A stretch of DNA of 64,000 bases from Mesodorylaimus sp. YZB2_4. Taxonomy: Eukaryota; Nematoda; Enoplea; Dorylaimida; Dorylaimidae. The stretch covers positions 62,001 to 126,000 of the forward strand of contig JASANH010000855.1 in the NCBI GenBank assembly GCA_030248295.1. The letters run 5' to 3'. Under the pieces are notes generated by a model. That model saw only the letters and a list, made by a program, of their open reading frames with translations. It did no database searches and was not told where the DNA came from. The translations under genes and the position numbers were made by a program. Shown here one piece after another: positions 15,789 through 26,571 of the stretch (position 1 is the first letter of the stretch; every line of letters starts with the position of its first letter).

Positions 15789-18700
15789 TTATTTCTTGCC
15801 ACCCTCATTGCCACCCTCATGGCCACACTTCGATTTGGAACACAGTTGCCCCAACAGAAAAAAGAACTCAAAAACGAATAGAATGGATGCCCCGACCCAC
15901 AAGCCCATCTGACCCCCGACTTCGGAGATGAGTACATCGAATGTGAACGTGGGCACTTCTTCGTAGACGATGAGTCCCTGATCGACCCGATAATCGATAG
16001 TCAGGCTGATATTTGCGGGGTCGTGTTCGGTAGCAGTGCTGTTCAGCAATGATTGGGCGTCTGTGCGTTGGAAGGCGGTGTACTGGCAGGGTTTCTTGCA
16101 CGATTGGTAACATCGTTGCAACTGATCAGATACGCTCTGATTGCATGTATAATGGATTTTAGGGTGCGTCAACCAAGTGCACAATGGCGATTGGGTGGTG
16201 TGGGTATGAATCATGGAAGTATCCTGGGAGAGGAGCACACACCCAGCGCACACTTTGACCGCCTCTACGTAGCACTCGTGGCGACAGTACTCTTTGAAGT
16301 AGGAGGGGCTAGTGTCTGGGGTCGAGATACAGTTGTCGCTGGGGAGACGTATGTACTTGGTGGCCGACAAGCGAATGGCTGTGAGTCTGTTGTCTTTGAG
16401 GGGTGTCACGTCCGGTTGCAATGTCAGGCGGGTATCGTACTTGATGGCCATGAGACTGCCGGAATAGCCGAAATGGTCGTCGGTCTTTGGAAGTCGGATG
16501 GTCATTTCGAAGATGCGACCGGATGGATTGTGCGGCTTGGCATCGACTCGGTGGCAAAGTCGAGTGTGCATCATCGTGTCGTCGTAGTAGGGACCTAAAA
16601 GACGGCTCATATCGGAGCACTCTATGGTCAGATGCTGGATGCATGTCGTGCATGTCGCTCCTTCGACCCTCGAGGTTTTGCCGCGACCAGGTCGCTGGCG
16701 ACCTGTGACCCTTCTCTCTCACGAGCAGACGTCACATCTCGCACCTCCGAGCTGGATGAGAATACGAATGGCTCTAACCTGGCAGGTTTTTCTTTCACCT
16801 TCGAGCTCAGAATACCAGCGTCTCTCACCAAGCAGTGTGAAGCGCACTCAGGCATGCAGCAGGGTGCCTGTCTCCTATGTGGCTGGCTATCAACAGGCGC
16901 GGTAGCTGCCTGTTTAGCCCAGCCATACTATATGTGCACTGCCAAAAGGAAAGTCTTTTGAGGTGTAATCACACTGCCTGGCTGGCCATGAAGAGAATTT
17001 TTATCTTTTGCTTGGAGATGTCAACCTCTCAAGCAGATGTTTCTGCAGCATGTACAGTCTTAAGACTTGCCTGCTCCATTCGGAGTTTTTGTACCACCGA
17101 CTTCGGTCAGTCACATTCTCTCGTGCCCTGCCAGGCATGGTCGCAGACCTTTAGAAAAAGTGAAAATTTCCTTCTGTGTGTCATTTGGCCGTACTAGGCT
17201 TGCGGTCATTTTCATAACAGCTCAAGGCCAGTGTTGCCAGCAGTTTCAGCAGTCATTTTCAACAGTTGATGGCCGATGATGCGTGCAGTCAAGCCAAACC
17301 CCTTGATCTTTATAAAAATCCATCAATAGTCTGCAAGTGATTGCAGTTTTTGCAAGGAATCGCGGCAGCGTAGTCTGTGTGAGCAAGGAGCTCCTGCAAT
17401 TTACCCATTGCAGTCATGAGGGCTCTTTTCTCGTCCAGATGCGCCACACCCTTACTTTTGAGTAAAAGTCAGTTTCGGCGAGTGGTGGATTGCGGTAGCT
17501 TACGGGTAGGACAAACTGTCAGCACTGAAAGTCTGTCACAACTACTTTAGTGTCTGAAAACATTGTTCCCATGGGAAAATGACCAGCAGGCAGTAGAAAC
17601 ACTTTTATCCCCCCCCCCCCCCCCCCCAAAAGGACGTCTTAGGGTTTGCCCAGTCAACCTCCCCCCCCCCCGACCCTATGCTTTCATTCCTTTGGACATG
17701 GACATGGATCTTATCGTGTCCTGGCCACCTTTTGCCATGACTTGCAATTTCAATAAAGAGTTCTCATTTTCGCTCATTCCCAGACCAAGGTTGCTTGAGG
17801 GTACCAAAGCGCATGAGGGCATCGTCTGCAATTAGCGTGCACGGATTCGACTTACCTGCCACAAGCAACTTTTCGAATTGTCTGTTGCTCACGCTCCGAT
17901 CGTCCAACAAGAATTGTTCACTATCGAGTGAAATCCAATGAAAAAATTCAGCGTAAGTTTTGAAATTCATTTGTTTAACGAATTCATAAAATTCCACTTG
18001 GCCCAGTGTCACATTGGCTGTGTCGAACAGGTGCTGATAATAGAGCGGGTCTCGAATAATGGTCAGTGCGTAGACCTGGGCGTCATAGGACAGATTGGCA
18101 CGACGAGCTTTCTCAATGTTCCAATTTCGAGCCGCGCACAGGATGATGGGCGGGTACTCGTATGTGTCTTGGTGGATTATGGAGATCTGGAGAAAGTTAC
18201 TGGGCACTTTGGGTTATGGTTTAATTGAAGTCGAAACAGGTCCATCCCTGGCCATCATCCGCAGGCAGCCCCTGGTAAACCTCCCTGGGAGGTTCCCTGG
18301 CCTCCCTGGCAAGCTTCCCAAGGAGGCTTGCCAGGGTCTGCCTGAAAGTTTGAGATGACGAGTGCAGAGCATGCACAATTCGGTTAGACGCCACTGCACA
18401 GATGGGACAAAAGAGGTGGTGCATGCCTTCCAGTAGCTGCGGCTTGGACCTAAAGATGGTTCTCTGGGTTGTGCAACCTGCGACCCTTGAAATCACTGAG
18501 ACGCGCATGTCTCGCGACTATTGTACCTACGACTGAAACATCAACCTGAAGGGTTTATGTCTCCTAACTAGCCAATGGAGATCACGTCATTTACTCTCAC
18601 CAAGCATTGTTAAACACTCAGGGGTGCAGAGGAGATCGACCATGCTGTGGGTTACAGTGGTCACTGTAGCACCTGTCCAACTTACCTTAGTCACAGTCGG

Positions 18701-18895
18701 ATTATTTTTGTAGGAGATGACTTGTATTGTAATATAATACGAGCAGAACACCACACCCAGCCCGAGTACCAGCATCCACAGGCCCCTGAGGACCCGATTC
18801 GGTGTGTCGTACACGAACTTGACAATATGAACATCCAAGTCGTGCCCGATCGTCTCCCTCCGGTCTTGACTCAATTCTGACTGGCTACAAGCCAT
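15789..18895 (-). CDS. DEG/ENaC-family sodium channel, paralogue 1
   Basis: Amiloride-sensitive/degenerin-type cation channel subunit: two TM helices, a large Cys-rich outer domain, trimeric in known family members. Minus-strand exons 18895-18686, 18186-17856 and 16660-15789; 470 residues. TM1 is LRGLWMLVLGLGVVFCSYYI. The family YPxIxLC element appears as EYPPIILCAARN. The Cys-rich region has CRHECYVEAVKVC and CYQSCKKPCQYTAF. Before TM2 is SEVGGQMGLWVGASILFVFE; GAS matches the GxS selectivity-filter motif. Phases match (0, then 1). The third exon's acceptor is poor in pyrimidines, but it gives exactly the same length to the next conserved block as in the paralogue at 20811-23507. Its last exon is not split, unlike that paralogue. 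Ligand and ion preference cannot be told from sequence. Confidence 0.9.
16985..17140. repeat. copy of the hairpin-core dispersed repeat in DEG/ENaC-1 intron
   Basis: Shares CTTGCCTGCTCCATTCGGAG and TTTTTGTACC.CCGACTTCGG with the copies at 13795 and 20140. The palindromic AACATCAACCCG core is degraded here. Confidence 0.55.
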
Positions 18896-20810
18896 AGGAG
18901 GTACAGAGCAGCCTTTTTGGTGGTTTCGCGACGAGGAGAAGATGAAAATGACAAAGGATAGGAATGGTGTTTGGTAAGAAATCGATATTCTCATGGGGCG
19001 TCCATGGAGCACAAATACAGCTAGCTCCTAGCTGACACGAGGCTGACAGATGACCAGTTTGGATGGCAATGATGGAACGTTATTGCATCGTATGGAACAC
19101 AAACCATTTAATGAATGCTCAATGGTGCCTGCTAAGTGGATCCGCCAAGGCTAGTCGGTTATGTAAAACTGATCAGCCAAACTAAATTGACGATTTGACG
19201 CAGTGCCTTTTGCGACCGTGCTTGGCCAAGTACTACTGGCGAGTCCCCTCCTCTCTGATGAAAGTCGGGGAATCAATATCGAAATGGCTTTCTCCATAGC
19301 ACCTAGCGTCTAATTGAGTGTGAGGTCACGCACGTGGTGACATGATCTATGATCACATGGACTGGAAATATTGTGCTATCATTCACAAACTTGGGCAAAC
19401 TGGACTGAAAGTAATTCATAAAAGTGACAAAGGCCTAATTAGATTGAGCGTGTGTGTTAGTCTCGTGTGAGCAAAGAACTATAATCCACCCGTTGCAGCT
19501 GTGAAGCCGCACCTTTACTCTTGCGTAAAAGTCAGTTTCGGGCCGAGATGCAAGACAGGACAGGAGTCTTCTGTTCGCTTACGTTAGACCAGTTGTAATA
19601 CGCCAGTCTGTATTCCTGGAGGGAGTGACCAGTGGTTTGACACCACGCCAAAAACACTTGGGGCGACCAACCAAGTCTGTGGCTGAAGCATGCAGAGGAT
19701 CAATCGCTGTATGACTTGAGAATGGTCTGTGAAAGGTTGAATCATGGGCGAAAAGAAACAGAGGGAGTGACGTGGAGATTGGTGCTCCAAAAAGCTGTGG
19801 CAACCAACCAAATCACTAAAACATCACTATGACGGGTGACGCTCTCAGGTGTCAGCTCCCTGCAGGGGATCAATCATCATCATATTTCACTCAGCACGTG
19901 CATGCAATCTAAAGGTACGGATCAATGCCAGTCGAGCCTCTATACTGCCAGCCAGGCGCACAATGCTGAGGGTGACTCGAGGATAGTCTGTAAAAGGTTG
20001 TAAGCCATGCGACAAGGTGAAACAGAGGGAGTGACTAGTGGAGATTTGGCACCACGCCATCACCAAAACCTGGACAACTGCAATCCCCCGCCTGGTAGGC
20101 CATGGCGAGTGGAAGAGACTGATCGATACTCTCCCCCCTGGCTGGGAAACATCCCCGTCCGGTTTATGTTTCAGCCGTTGGTATAGTCGCTAGCCTTGCC
20201 TGCTCCAGTCGGAGTTTTTGTCCCGCTGACTTCGGGCGGCAACCTCCCCCACGCCTTCCAAGACGTTACACAACCAGCGATTCCATGCCTGAAACATCAC
20301 TCTAACGGGTGACGCTCCCAGCAGCTAGTTCCCTGCAGTCGAGCCTCTACAAAGACAATCAGGCTCACAATGCTGAATATCTAAGAGGAGAATGGCTTTT
20401 ATAAGGTTTAACCTTGGAATGAGGCGAAGTTTGGGTGCTATGATTGGCGTGTTTTTAGATTTCCTGAATGTAAGCTGAAGAACTCGGAGCTGGGATTTGG
20501 TCATCGATACTCTGCACAAAGCTGGCAGCTGAGAGCGTCAACCGTTAGGACGACGTTTCATCCATTAACGGTCGGAAGACAGGTTTTTTGGGTTTTCGAT
20601 GTGGTGTAAAAGCTCCACTGGTCACTGGAGCAATAAGGACCCAGTCCTATCACAATTTTTTGTGTGGCGATCGGTCAGCTATCGAGCTAGGTACTGTATT
20701 TGGCAGAAACCCAAAAAATATCACTTCAAAACGTTTTTAGCCAGAACAAACCAGAAAACCATAGATCTACCTGACTACGTTGCCTGTCATCGATCTACAG
20801 TTCACTCGTT
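18896..20810. other. intergenic repeats between the two channel genes
   Basis: No coding region recognised. Contains degenerate copies of a unit with GAGGGAGTGAC(TAG)TGGAGATT.GG and CACCACGCC at about 19615-19680, 19735-19810 and 20010-20070, and the hairpin-core repeat at 20140-20265. The promoter of the minus-strand channel at 15789-18895 should lie at its left end, but no clear TATA element was identified. Confidence 0.55.
20140..20265. repeat. copy of the hairpin-core dispersed repeat
   Basis: GGGAAACATCCCCGTCCGG followed by TTTATGTTTCAG, then GCCTTGCCTGCTCCAGTCGG and AGTTTTTGTCCCGCTGACTT. Same block order as at 13795-13925. Confidence 0.65.
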
Positions 20811-23507
20811 TCATGCACCAGTCTCCTCGACCAAGGTGTTATTTGCTCGCGGACTCATCCGTGCATCTTCCATCCTCCTCGCGGCCGTTCTCTTGGCCCT
20901 CCAGTTGACCCATGTCACGTAGGCCAGCAAGTAGAGCAGCTCCAAGCCAGTCAACAGGCTGGCCCCGCACCACAGTCCCAGTTGGCCACCGATGTTCGAC
21001 ACCTGGAAAAGGAAGCATTGAGGGGTGGGTGGGTGTGATAGGAGAGATTACCATGGATGCCCAGGTGTAGGTGGGTATCTCCTCGTAGACCAGGATGCCA
21101 TCGTCGACTTCGTAGTAGAGCCAGACGACAATCGGGTCCACATCGAAGGCCGTGTAATTGATGGGGGTGGCGGTGAGTGTGAATTCGTAAGCGTAGTATT
21201 GGCACGGATATAAACACGAGGATATGCACTTTTGGTAAGGTGCCTGAGCTGGGGGGCAATCGATGTTCAGATTTGGTTGTGCGAACCAAGAACACAATGC
21301 GGAGGGGGGCACTGACTCGATGCGGGTATGTTGGGTAAGGAGAGTACAATTGTGGCACATCTCCACTGCCTGCCCGTAGCATTGATGGCGACAGTGTTTG
21401 TGCGTGTAGTTGTGTCCGAGCTCTCGTTCGGGTGGCACGCACGGTCGGGTCTCCGTGTTCAGATTCATGTATCGCTTGGCCGATAGGCGGATGGTGGTGA
21501 CTCGATTGCGACGAATGTTGATACGATCCTTCTCCAGCACCACCCGATGGTCGTTGCTGATGACCAGGAAGTCGGTGTTCATCGAAGCAGGTAGAATGGG
21601 GGCCAGAGAGGGTTTTTTCATTTCGTAAGCCAAGTAAAAAGCGTCGCCGATGTTTGGAATATATTTGGAGACTTGGGCTTGGAAACAGATCCGGTATGGA
21701 ATCGGCTCGCCGTCGTAACTGGGGTCTGAAGAGAACGAGATCAAAGTTGAATTCGAGAAGGTCCATTTCATGGTAAAGTTAGGTTTCGTGTCTTTTCAAG
21801 CAATGATGTCAATGACAAGTGATGATGGGGAGACATATCAGCGGAATCAGTGATGGGGATTGTGGATTATATCAGTGATAAGGAGCCTCTCGAAGGGATG
21901 GTAAGGGTCAAATGTGGCTAGGAATGCCAAGTCTGTGGGATCTGGATCAAAAGACACCCCTGAGGCAGCCTGAGCCGTGGCGAGAGGAAGAGCATTGTTG
22001 ATTTTCCCTTGCTGGGAGAAGTCACCCCTTCAGTTTGATGTTTCAGCGGCAGGTAGCCGAAAGACTTGCCTGCTTGTCCGACATTCTCTCCTTCGTTTGC
22101 CAGCAATGATCGCAACAAGATTGGGTAAATACAGATTGACAGAAAATGTAGCTGCCCCAGGTTATTGTCAAATCGATTCAAGGACAGGCTGCAGGTTACC
22201 AGAACATGCAGTGCAGGGTGCAGGGAGCGAAAGTAGCACATACTCGTACCTTTCTTTCAGATAAGCATACCACTTTGCACGGCCAGAGAGCCATGATTGT
22301 TGTGCTCATCGTTGACCCAGCAATCTGCACGGGTCAGTGATTTTAGAGGGTAATTCTTGCCATGGACCCCTTGTCAGTCACAAAGAAGTCAAGACAGCGA
22401 GAAAATACTGAGGACTGACTGGGAATCGAACCCTCGCCCTTCGCCCACGTTCAATCTTCTTTTGATGTTAAAGGATAAATCCTAAGCTAACAGTCAAGTC
22501 ACAAAGAAAAACCTAAGGACTGACCGGGACTCGAACCCTCGCCCCAATAAAGCGCAGGTGCAAATTTCTTTCCTCCACCTCAAGAGCGAGTGTCCTGGCT
22601 TGGTTCGATTCCCACTCAGGCCTCATTTTGTAAGAAGAGGTAACTCACTGGCCACAAAGACAGGTGGAAAAGTTAATGGAACGCTGGGTTCATCGCCGAC
22701 GACGTGAGTGAAGTTGAAAGCGAGCCATTTATAGAAGTCAGTGTAAGTCTTGAATTGACCATTCCTGAGGACTTTGTTCAATTCTACTTCAGCTTTGGTT
22801 AAGTCCACGCTATCGGCGATTGAGCCTGGCTTTTGCAGGAGAGAAGCGGCGTAGGTGAGTGCTTGGTTGGAGAGACCAGCTTTTTTCAATTTTTCCATGT
22901 CCAAGCTATATCTACTGCAGAAATATATATTCGGGTAAGCGTAGGTGTCTTGCTCGACGGCGCTGACCTGAAGTGAGACAAGGATGTGGCTGGCCGTGAC
23001 TGGCTGCAGTGCTTTGCGACAGAGTGCCCACCATAGGCATACCCACTTGACCAGTGCTACCCTATCACTGCGACAGACGCCTTGGTCTGTGGCCTAGCGG
23101 TTAAAGCGGCTGTCTCTCACGCTGAGTGTGCATTTAAAGGGAAGGGTTCGACTCCCGCCTGGGCGAAAAATCATCGCCAAATATGTGTCCCTTAGCCAAC
23201 TTGGCGATGAACAAAGTATATGACATGATCCGGCAGACCACTCCTAAGCGTGGCTACTGTTACACAGAGAAGACTGTAGGGTGACTGCACTCACTTTGGT
23301 GGCCGTTGGTTGGCTTTGGAATTCAGTGATAATCTCATAAATATAATATCCAGCCGCGCATAATCCACCCAAAAACAGTGAAAACCAAAATAGCTTAACA
23401 GTTTTTGATCGAGATTGGAAAACGAATTTGAGCGCATGCACGTCGACTTGTTCCAAGGCTTCGTTCAACGTCAGCAATCGAAGCTGACCTCCGTTCTGGC
23501 CAGCCAT
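20811..23507 (-). CDS. DEG/ENaC-family sodium channel, paralogue 2
   Basis: Second degenerin/ENaC-type channel subunit. Minus-strand exons 23507-23295, 22967-22649, 21791-21052 and 21002-20811; 487 residues. Start at 23507 (MAGQNGG); an in-frame ATG at 23543 would add 12 residues. TM1: KLFWFSLFLGGLCAAGYYIY. YPNIYFC matches the conserved post-TM1 element; CRHQCYGQAVEMC and CISSCLYPCQYYAY match the outer Cys-rich domain; SNIGGQLGLWCGASLLTG precedes TM2 and carries the GxS filter motif. Phases agree (0, 1, 0). A 49-bp intron (21003-21051) separates the outer domain from TM2 and is absent from the paralogue. The cytoplasmic tail is basic (WRAKRTAARRMEDARM). It lies head-to-tail with the other channel gene, about 1.9 kb apart, which indicates tandem duplication followed by strong divergence. 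Confidence 0.92.
21965..22110. repeat. hairpin-core dispersed repeat in DEG/ENaC-2 intron
   Basis: GAAGTCACCCCTTCAGTTTG followed by ATGTTTCAGC, then GACTTGCCTGCTTGTCC and a C-T-rich end. The same family as 13795-13925, degraded. Confidence 0.5.
22400..22620 (-). repeat. two antisense tRNA-like (SINE) fragments
   Basis: GGAATCGAACCCTCGCCC (about 22410) and GGGACTCGAACCCTCGCCCC (about 22508) are reverse complements of a Pol III box B (GGTTCGANNCC). Each follows AAGGACTGACYGGGA. They lie 100 bases apart in an intron of the channel gene. No cloverleaf could be drawn. Confidence 0.6.
23085..23200 (+). repeat. tRNA-derived SINE-like copy, family A
   Basis: Box-A-like TGGCCTAGCGGTTAAAGCGG and box-B-like GGGTTCGACTCCC are 60 bases apart, followed by CCTGGG and a CAAATATGTGTCCC tail. 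The same tail follows box B at 26450-26480 and 59755-59800 and a CAAATACGTGTTCC version at 6580-6620. Acceptor ends do not pair, so it is not a working tRNA gene. Confidence 0.7.
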
Positions 23508-23543
23508 TGCCCGCAGAAATGGGGTGGCTGGCGTGCTAATCAA

Positions 23544-24160
23544 CCAGTGGTCGCGTGTTGACAGAATCTAGACCAGGGTCCCGCAGGAATGGCTAGATCG
23601 ATATGCAATAATGACTGAAGGCGTTATGAGCTCGAGGGGGGGGGGAGATAGGTGTGCCAGGGCTTGCCAACTTGGCACCAAGCACGGAAGAGGTCTTGAT
23701 GGACAATTTAGGAGATGAAATGGTGTGATCAAGATGAAAACTGAGCCACAGAGGCATCTGCGCACGTGACACATCTTACAGGCGTATGACAGTGGGACCA
23801 GCCTTCCAGCAGATGAAAGCTGCGCCGCAGGCAATATGAACCTTATCGGTCCTGCTACTTGTACCTATGGTAACCATTGCAGGTGGACGCAGGCACATTG
23901 TCCCACGACATCACCTGTGCTCACTCCTGGCACAAGAGATGAGCACCACAGGAGGAGGGGCGCGGGTGTATGACAGTAAGACTAGCTCCAGCAGAGACCA
24001 TTCTGGCCTGTGGGCATCTCAAATAGCCATACCAAGTGATGTGGGTGTCTCTCAGAGGCTGCGCGACCTTGCATGTCTCTGCTATCTGTCTGCCTGCTAA
24101 CTGCGCCTGCAATCCTGATCCCAAGTTTTAACACTGCCATTCGCGTCTTTTCAAGCAGCG
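23544..24160. other. intergenic, nothing recognised
   Basis: Upstream region of the DEG/ENaC paralogue 2 gene. There is no open frame with family similarity and no clear TATA element. Confidence 0.4.
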
Positions 24161-25885
24161 ATGTCACTGATAAGGTATGATACGGAGTTTCATTAGCAGA
24201 ATCAGTGATAAGGAGTGATGGGGAGTGACATCGGCGGAATCGGTGATAAGGGGTGATAAGGAGTTGCATCCGCAGAATCAGTGATAGGGAGCGACATCGG
24301 CGTGATCAGTGATAAGGGGTGATAAGGAGTGGCATCAGCGGAATCGGTGATAAGGGGTGATAAGGAGTTGCATCCGCAGAATCAGTGATAGGGAGCGACA
24401 TCGACGTGATCAGTGATAAGGGGTGATAAGGAGTGGCATCAGCGGAATCGGTGATAAGGGGTGATACGGAGTGGCATAAGCGGAATCGGTGATAAGGAGT
24501 GCTGGTAAGTTATATCAGTGATAAGTGATAGCGCGCCATGAAGACTTATAAGCAGTGGCCATGCCTCCACCCCTATGGGTATCTGCCAGGTTTGTCAGGC
24601 TACACAAGGTGCCAGTGTGGCTGTAGCGCTGGTATGCACCCGGCGGCCAAGAGTGGGTGCAGACGCAAGAAGCAAAAAATTCAGCAAGCGATGCACTGGT
24701 CGAGCCTGAAAGTCTAGAAAAGACTCGTTCGCTCTCGCTGTCGACTAGAATGTGTTAACATCTCGCCCAGACCCTGTTTTCTGGGTGGCAACGTGGGGTG
24801 ATGGTATTGTTGACGAGAAGGGATGTCCGATAAGAGGACGGAGATTTTTATAATTTTTGGTGGATTGCTGCTTTTGGAAGGTAAGCAGGCGTGTCCAGGG
24901 GCGAGCAGTGTTCCAGATTTGTGGTCCCAAAACATTTGACTTTGTGACATGTAACTTTTTGTGGGAAAAACAAAAATTTCTTCTAAGTTTCCCCAAAATT
25001 TAAGACAGGTTGTCTGTAAGTTTCGACGATGTCTCGCCCACACCTTGTTAGGAAAATTTTGGGGCATACGATCTGAAAAAATTTCTTTGGTTTTTCTGAA
25101 GTATAAAATGCAGTTTCGTGGATCCAAGGATAAGATGACAAGATAGCTGATAAGAACTTGAGCGAGGTTGAAACAGGCGCGTGATGAAGGTGATAAGCGT
25201 TTGCACGCGATCTGATAAGAGTATCATCTCGTCTAACGATATCTGCATGCGCCGTGACAGCAAGCATTGTTAAAGTGCTTGGGTGATATGACTGATAAGG
25301 CGTGATACTGATTATATCATTGATAAGGAATGTAATTATTGGTATGGAGCATATCATTGATGGGGCGTGTCAAAAATGATATCTTATACGGAATTATAAG
25401 GAGCGATACGACTGATAACATTGATAAGGATTGATATCGCTGACATCACTTATACGGAGTAATATCAGCGACAGGCGAAACGCGCCATGACGTACTGGCT
25501 TATTGGCATTGTTGAAGTGAAGCTGATATAGATGATAAGGAAGTCATAGATTATGATATCAGTGATACGGCGAGATGTCATTGAAATTATTCATTGGGTG
25601 GTGATGTTGATAAGGACTCATACAACTGATATCAGTGATGAGGAGAGATATCGGTGATAAGCCGCGCCATGACATCAGGAATTGTTGAAGGGTGACATCG
25701 GTGATAAGGGGTGATATGGTATGATAGGGGATGATATCGGTGATACGATAGACTTGTCATTGATATGATTTAGTGTGATACCATTGATAAGAATTGATAT
25801 CACTCATATGAGTGATAAGAGTTGATAAATCTTATGTCAGTGATGGGAAGTGATATCAGTGATAAGCGATAACGCGCCATTACAG
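24160..25885. repeat. TGATAAGG-rich satellite-like region
   Basis: Dozens of GTGATAAGG / AGTGATA / TGATATCA words. Between 24240 and 24450 there is a clear higher-order repeat of about 104 bp: GTGATAAGGGGTGATAAGG, GAGTTGCATCCGCAGAATCA, GATAGGGAGCGACATCG and GGCATCAGCGGAATCGG recur in order. Beyond 24540 the pattern decays, with a non-repetitive stretch at about 24600-25130, and resumes to 25880. It directly precedes the probable first visible ROR exon. Confidence 0.75.
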
Positions 25886-25941
25886 CAGGCATTTTTAGAG
25901 GCGAAAGAGGACTGGATTGACCAACTGGATCTTAATTTCAG

Positions 25942-26166
25942 GGTGCCTAAGCAGCGATTTCGACGTGGCCTTGCTTGGATTTGATTCAGAAGGATACGAG
26001 TGCAGTACAGTGGGGGAATGGGACAAGCGCAGCCTGGCGAGGCGGGATCATCCCTGGATCAGTTGGCGTCGGAGGCGAGAACCTGGCGGGCCGGTTGCCA
26101 GGAATGGACTGTGCGTATGGCGATGGAAGAAGGGGGTGAGGAGTGCTCTTGACGAGCTGGTCAAAG
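25942..26166 (+). CDS. probable Ig-domain exon of the ROR gene
   Basis: Bounded by acceptor TTAATTTCAG and donor AAAG|GTGAGT and open throughout. The translation contains DSEGYECSTVGEW, which resembles the D-x-G-x-Y-x-C element at the end of an I-set immunoglobulin domain. Both ends are in phase 1, the usual phase for an exon carrying one Ig module. ROR receptors of many animals start with an Ig domain, so membership of the gene at 26572-30687 is likely. However, the next certain exon starts in phase 0, so an exon between 26166 and 26572 must be missing. Earlier exons and the signal peptide were not found. Confidence 0.5.
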
Positions 26167-26389
26167 GTGAGTGCTGTCGCGGGCCAATCACAAGGGTCAG
26201 CAGTGCTTGGTTTCAGAGGTGCTCACCAATCAGACTATCCTATCTTGGAGAAACAAGGGTCAGCTGCTTTGTGTGGCGGTCAGTAGTCGATACTGGCCAG
26301 TGGTCATTTGGAGGAGCATCGGGATGGAAAACGTGGTGAGCGAGGGGATCCCTGATAAGGGTGGGGGAGGTATGGACTCACAATCAGTG

Positions 26390-26480
26390 ATCAGCTGTGA
26401 CCCCCTGGCCTGTGGGTCAAGGCGTCTGCCTCTCACACTACATGGCGAGGGTTCGACTCCCGCCTGGGTCAAATATGTGT
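26390..26480 (+). repeat. tRNA-derived SINE-like copy, family A
   Basis: CCTGTGGGTCAAGGCGTCTG, then CTCTCACACTACATGGCGAG and box B GGGTTCGACTCCC, CCTGGGTCAAATATGTGTAC. Matches the copies at 6520-6620 and 23085-23200. It lies in an intron of the ROR gene. Confidence 0.65.
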
Positions 26481-26571
26481 ACGTAGCCCTCTAGTGCGCT
26501 AGTGCATTGCTGGATAAAATATGAAACTGGGCTGTTTTGGCAGAAATGACATTGAAAAGGGCCTCTTGCAG

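Noticed and set aside
20951-21766. 271-codon minus-strand frame overlapping the channel exon
   Set aside because: Shadow frame of the DEG/ENaC exon 21791-21052.
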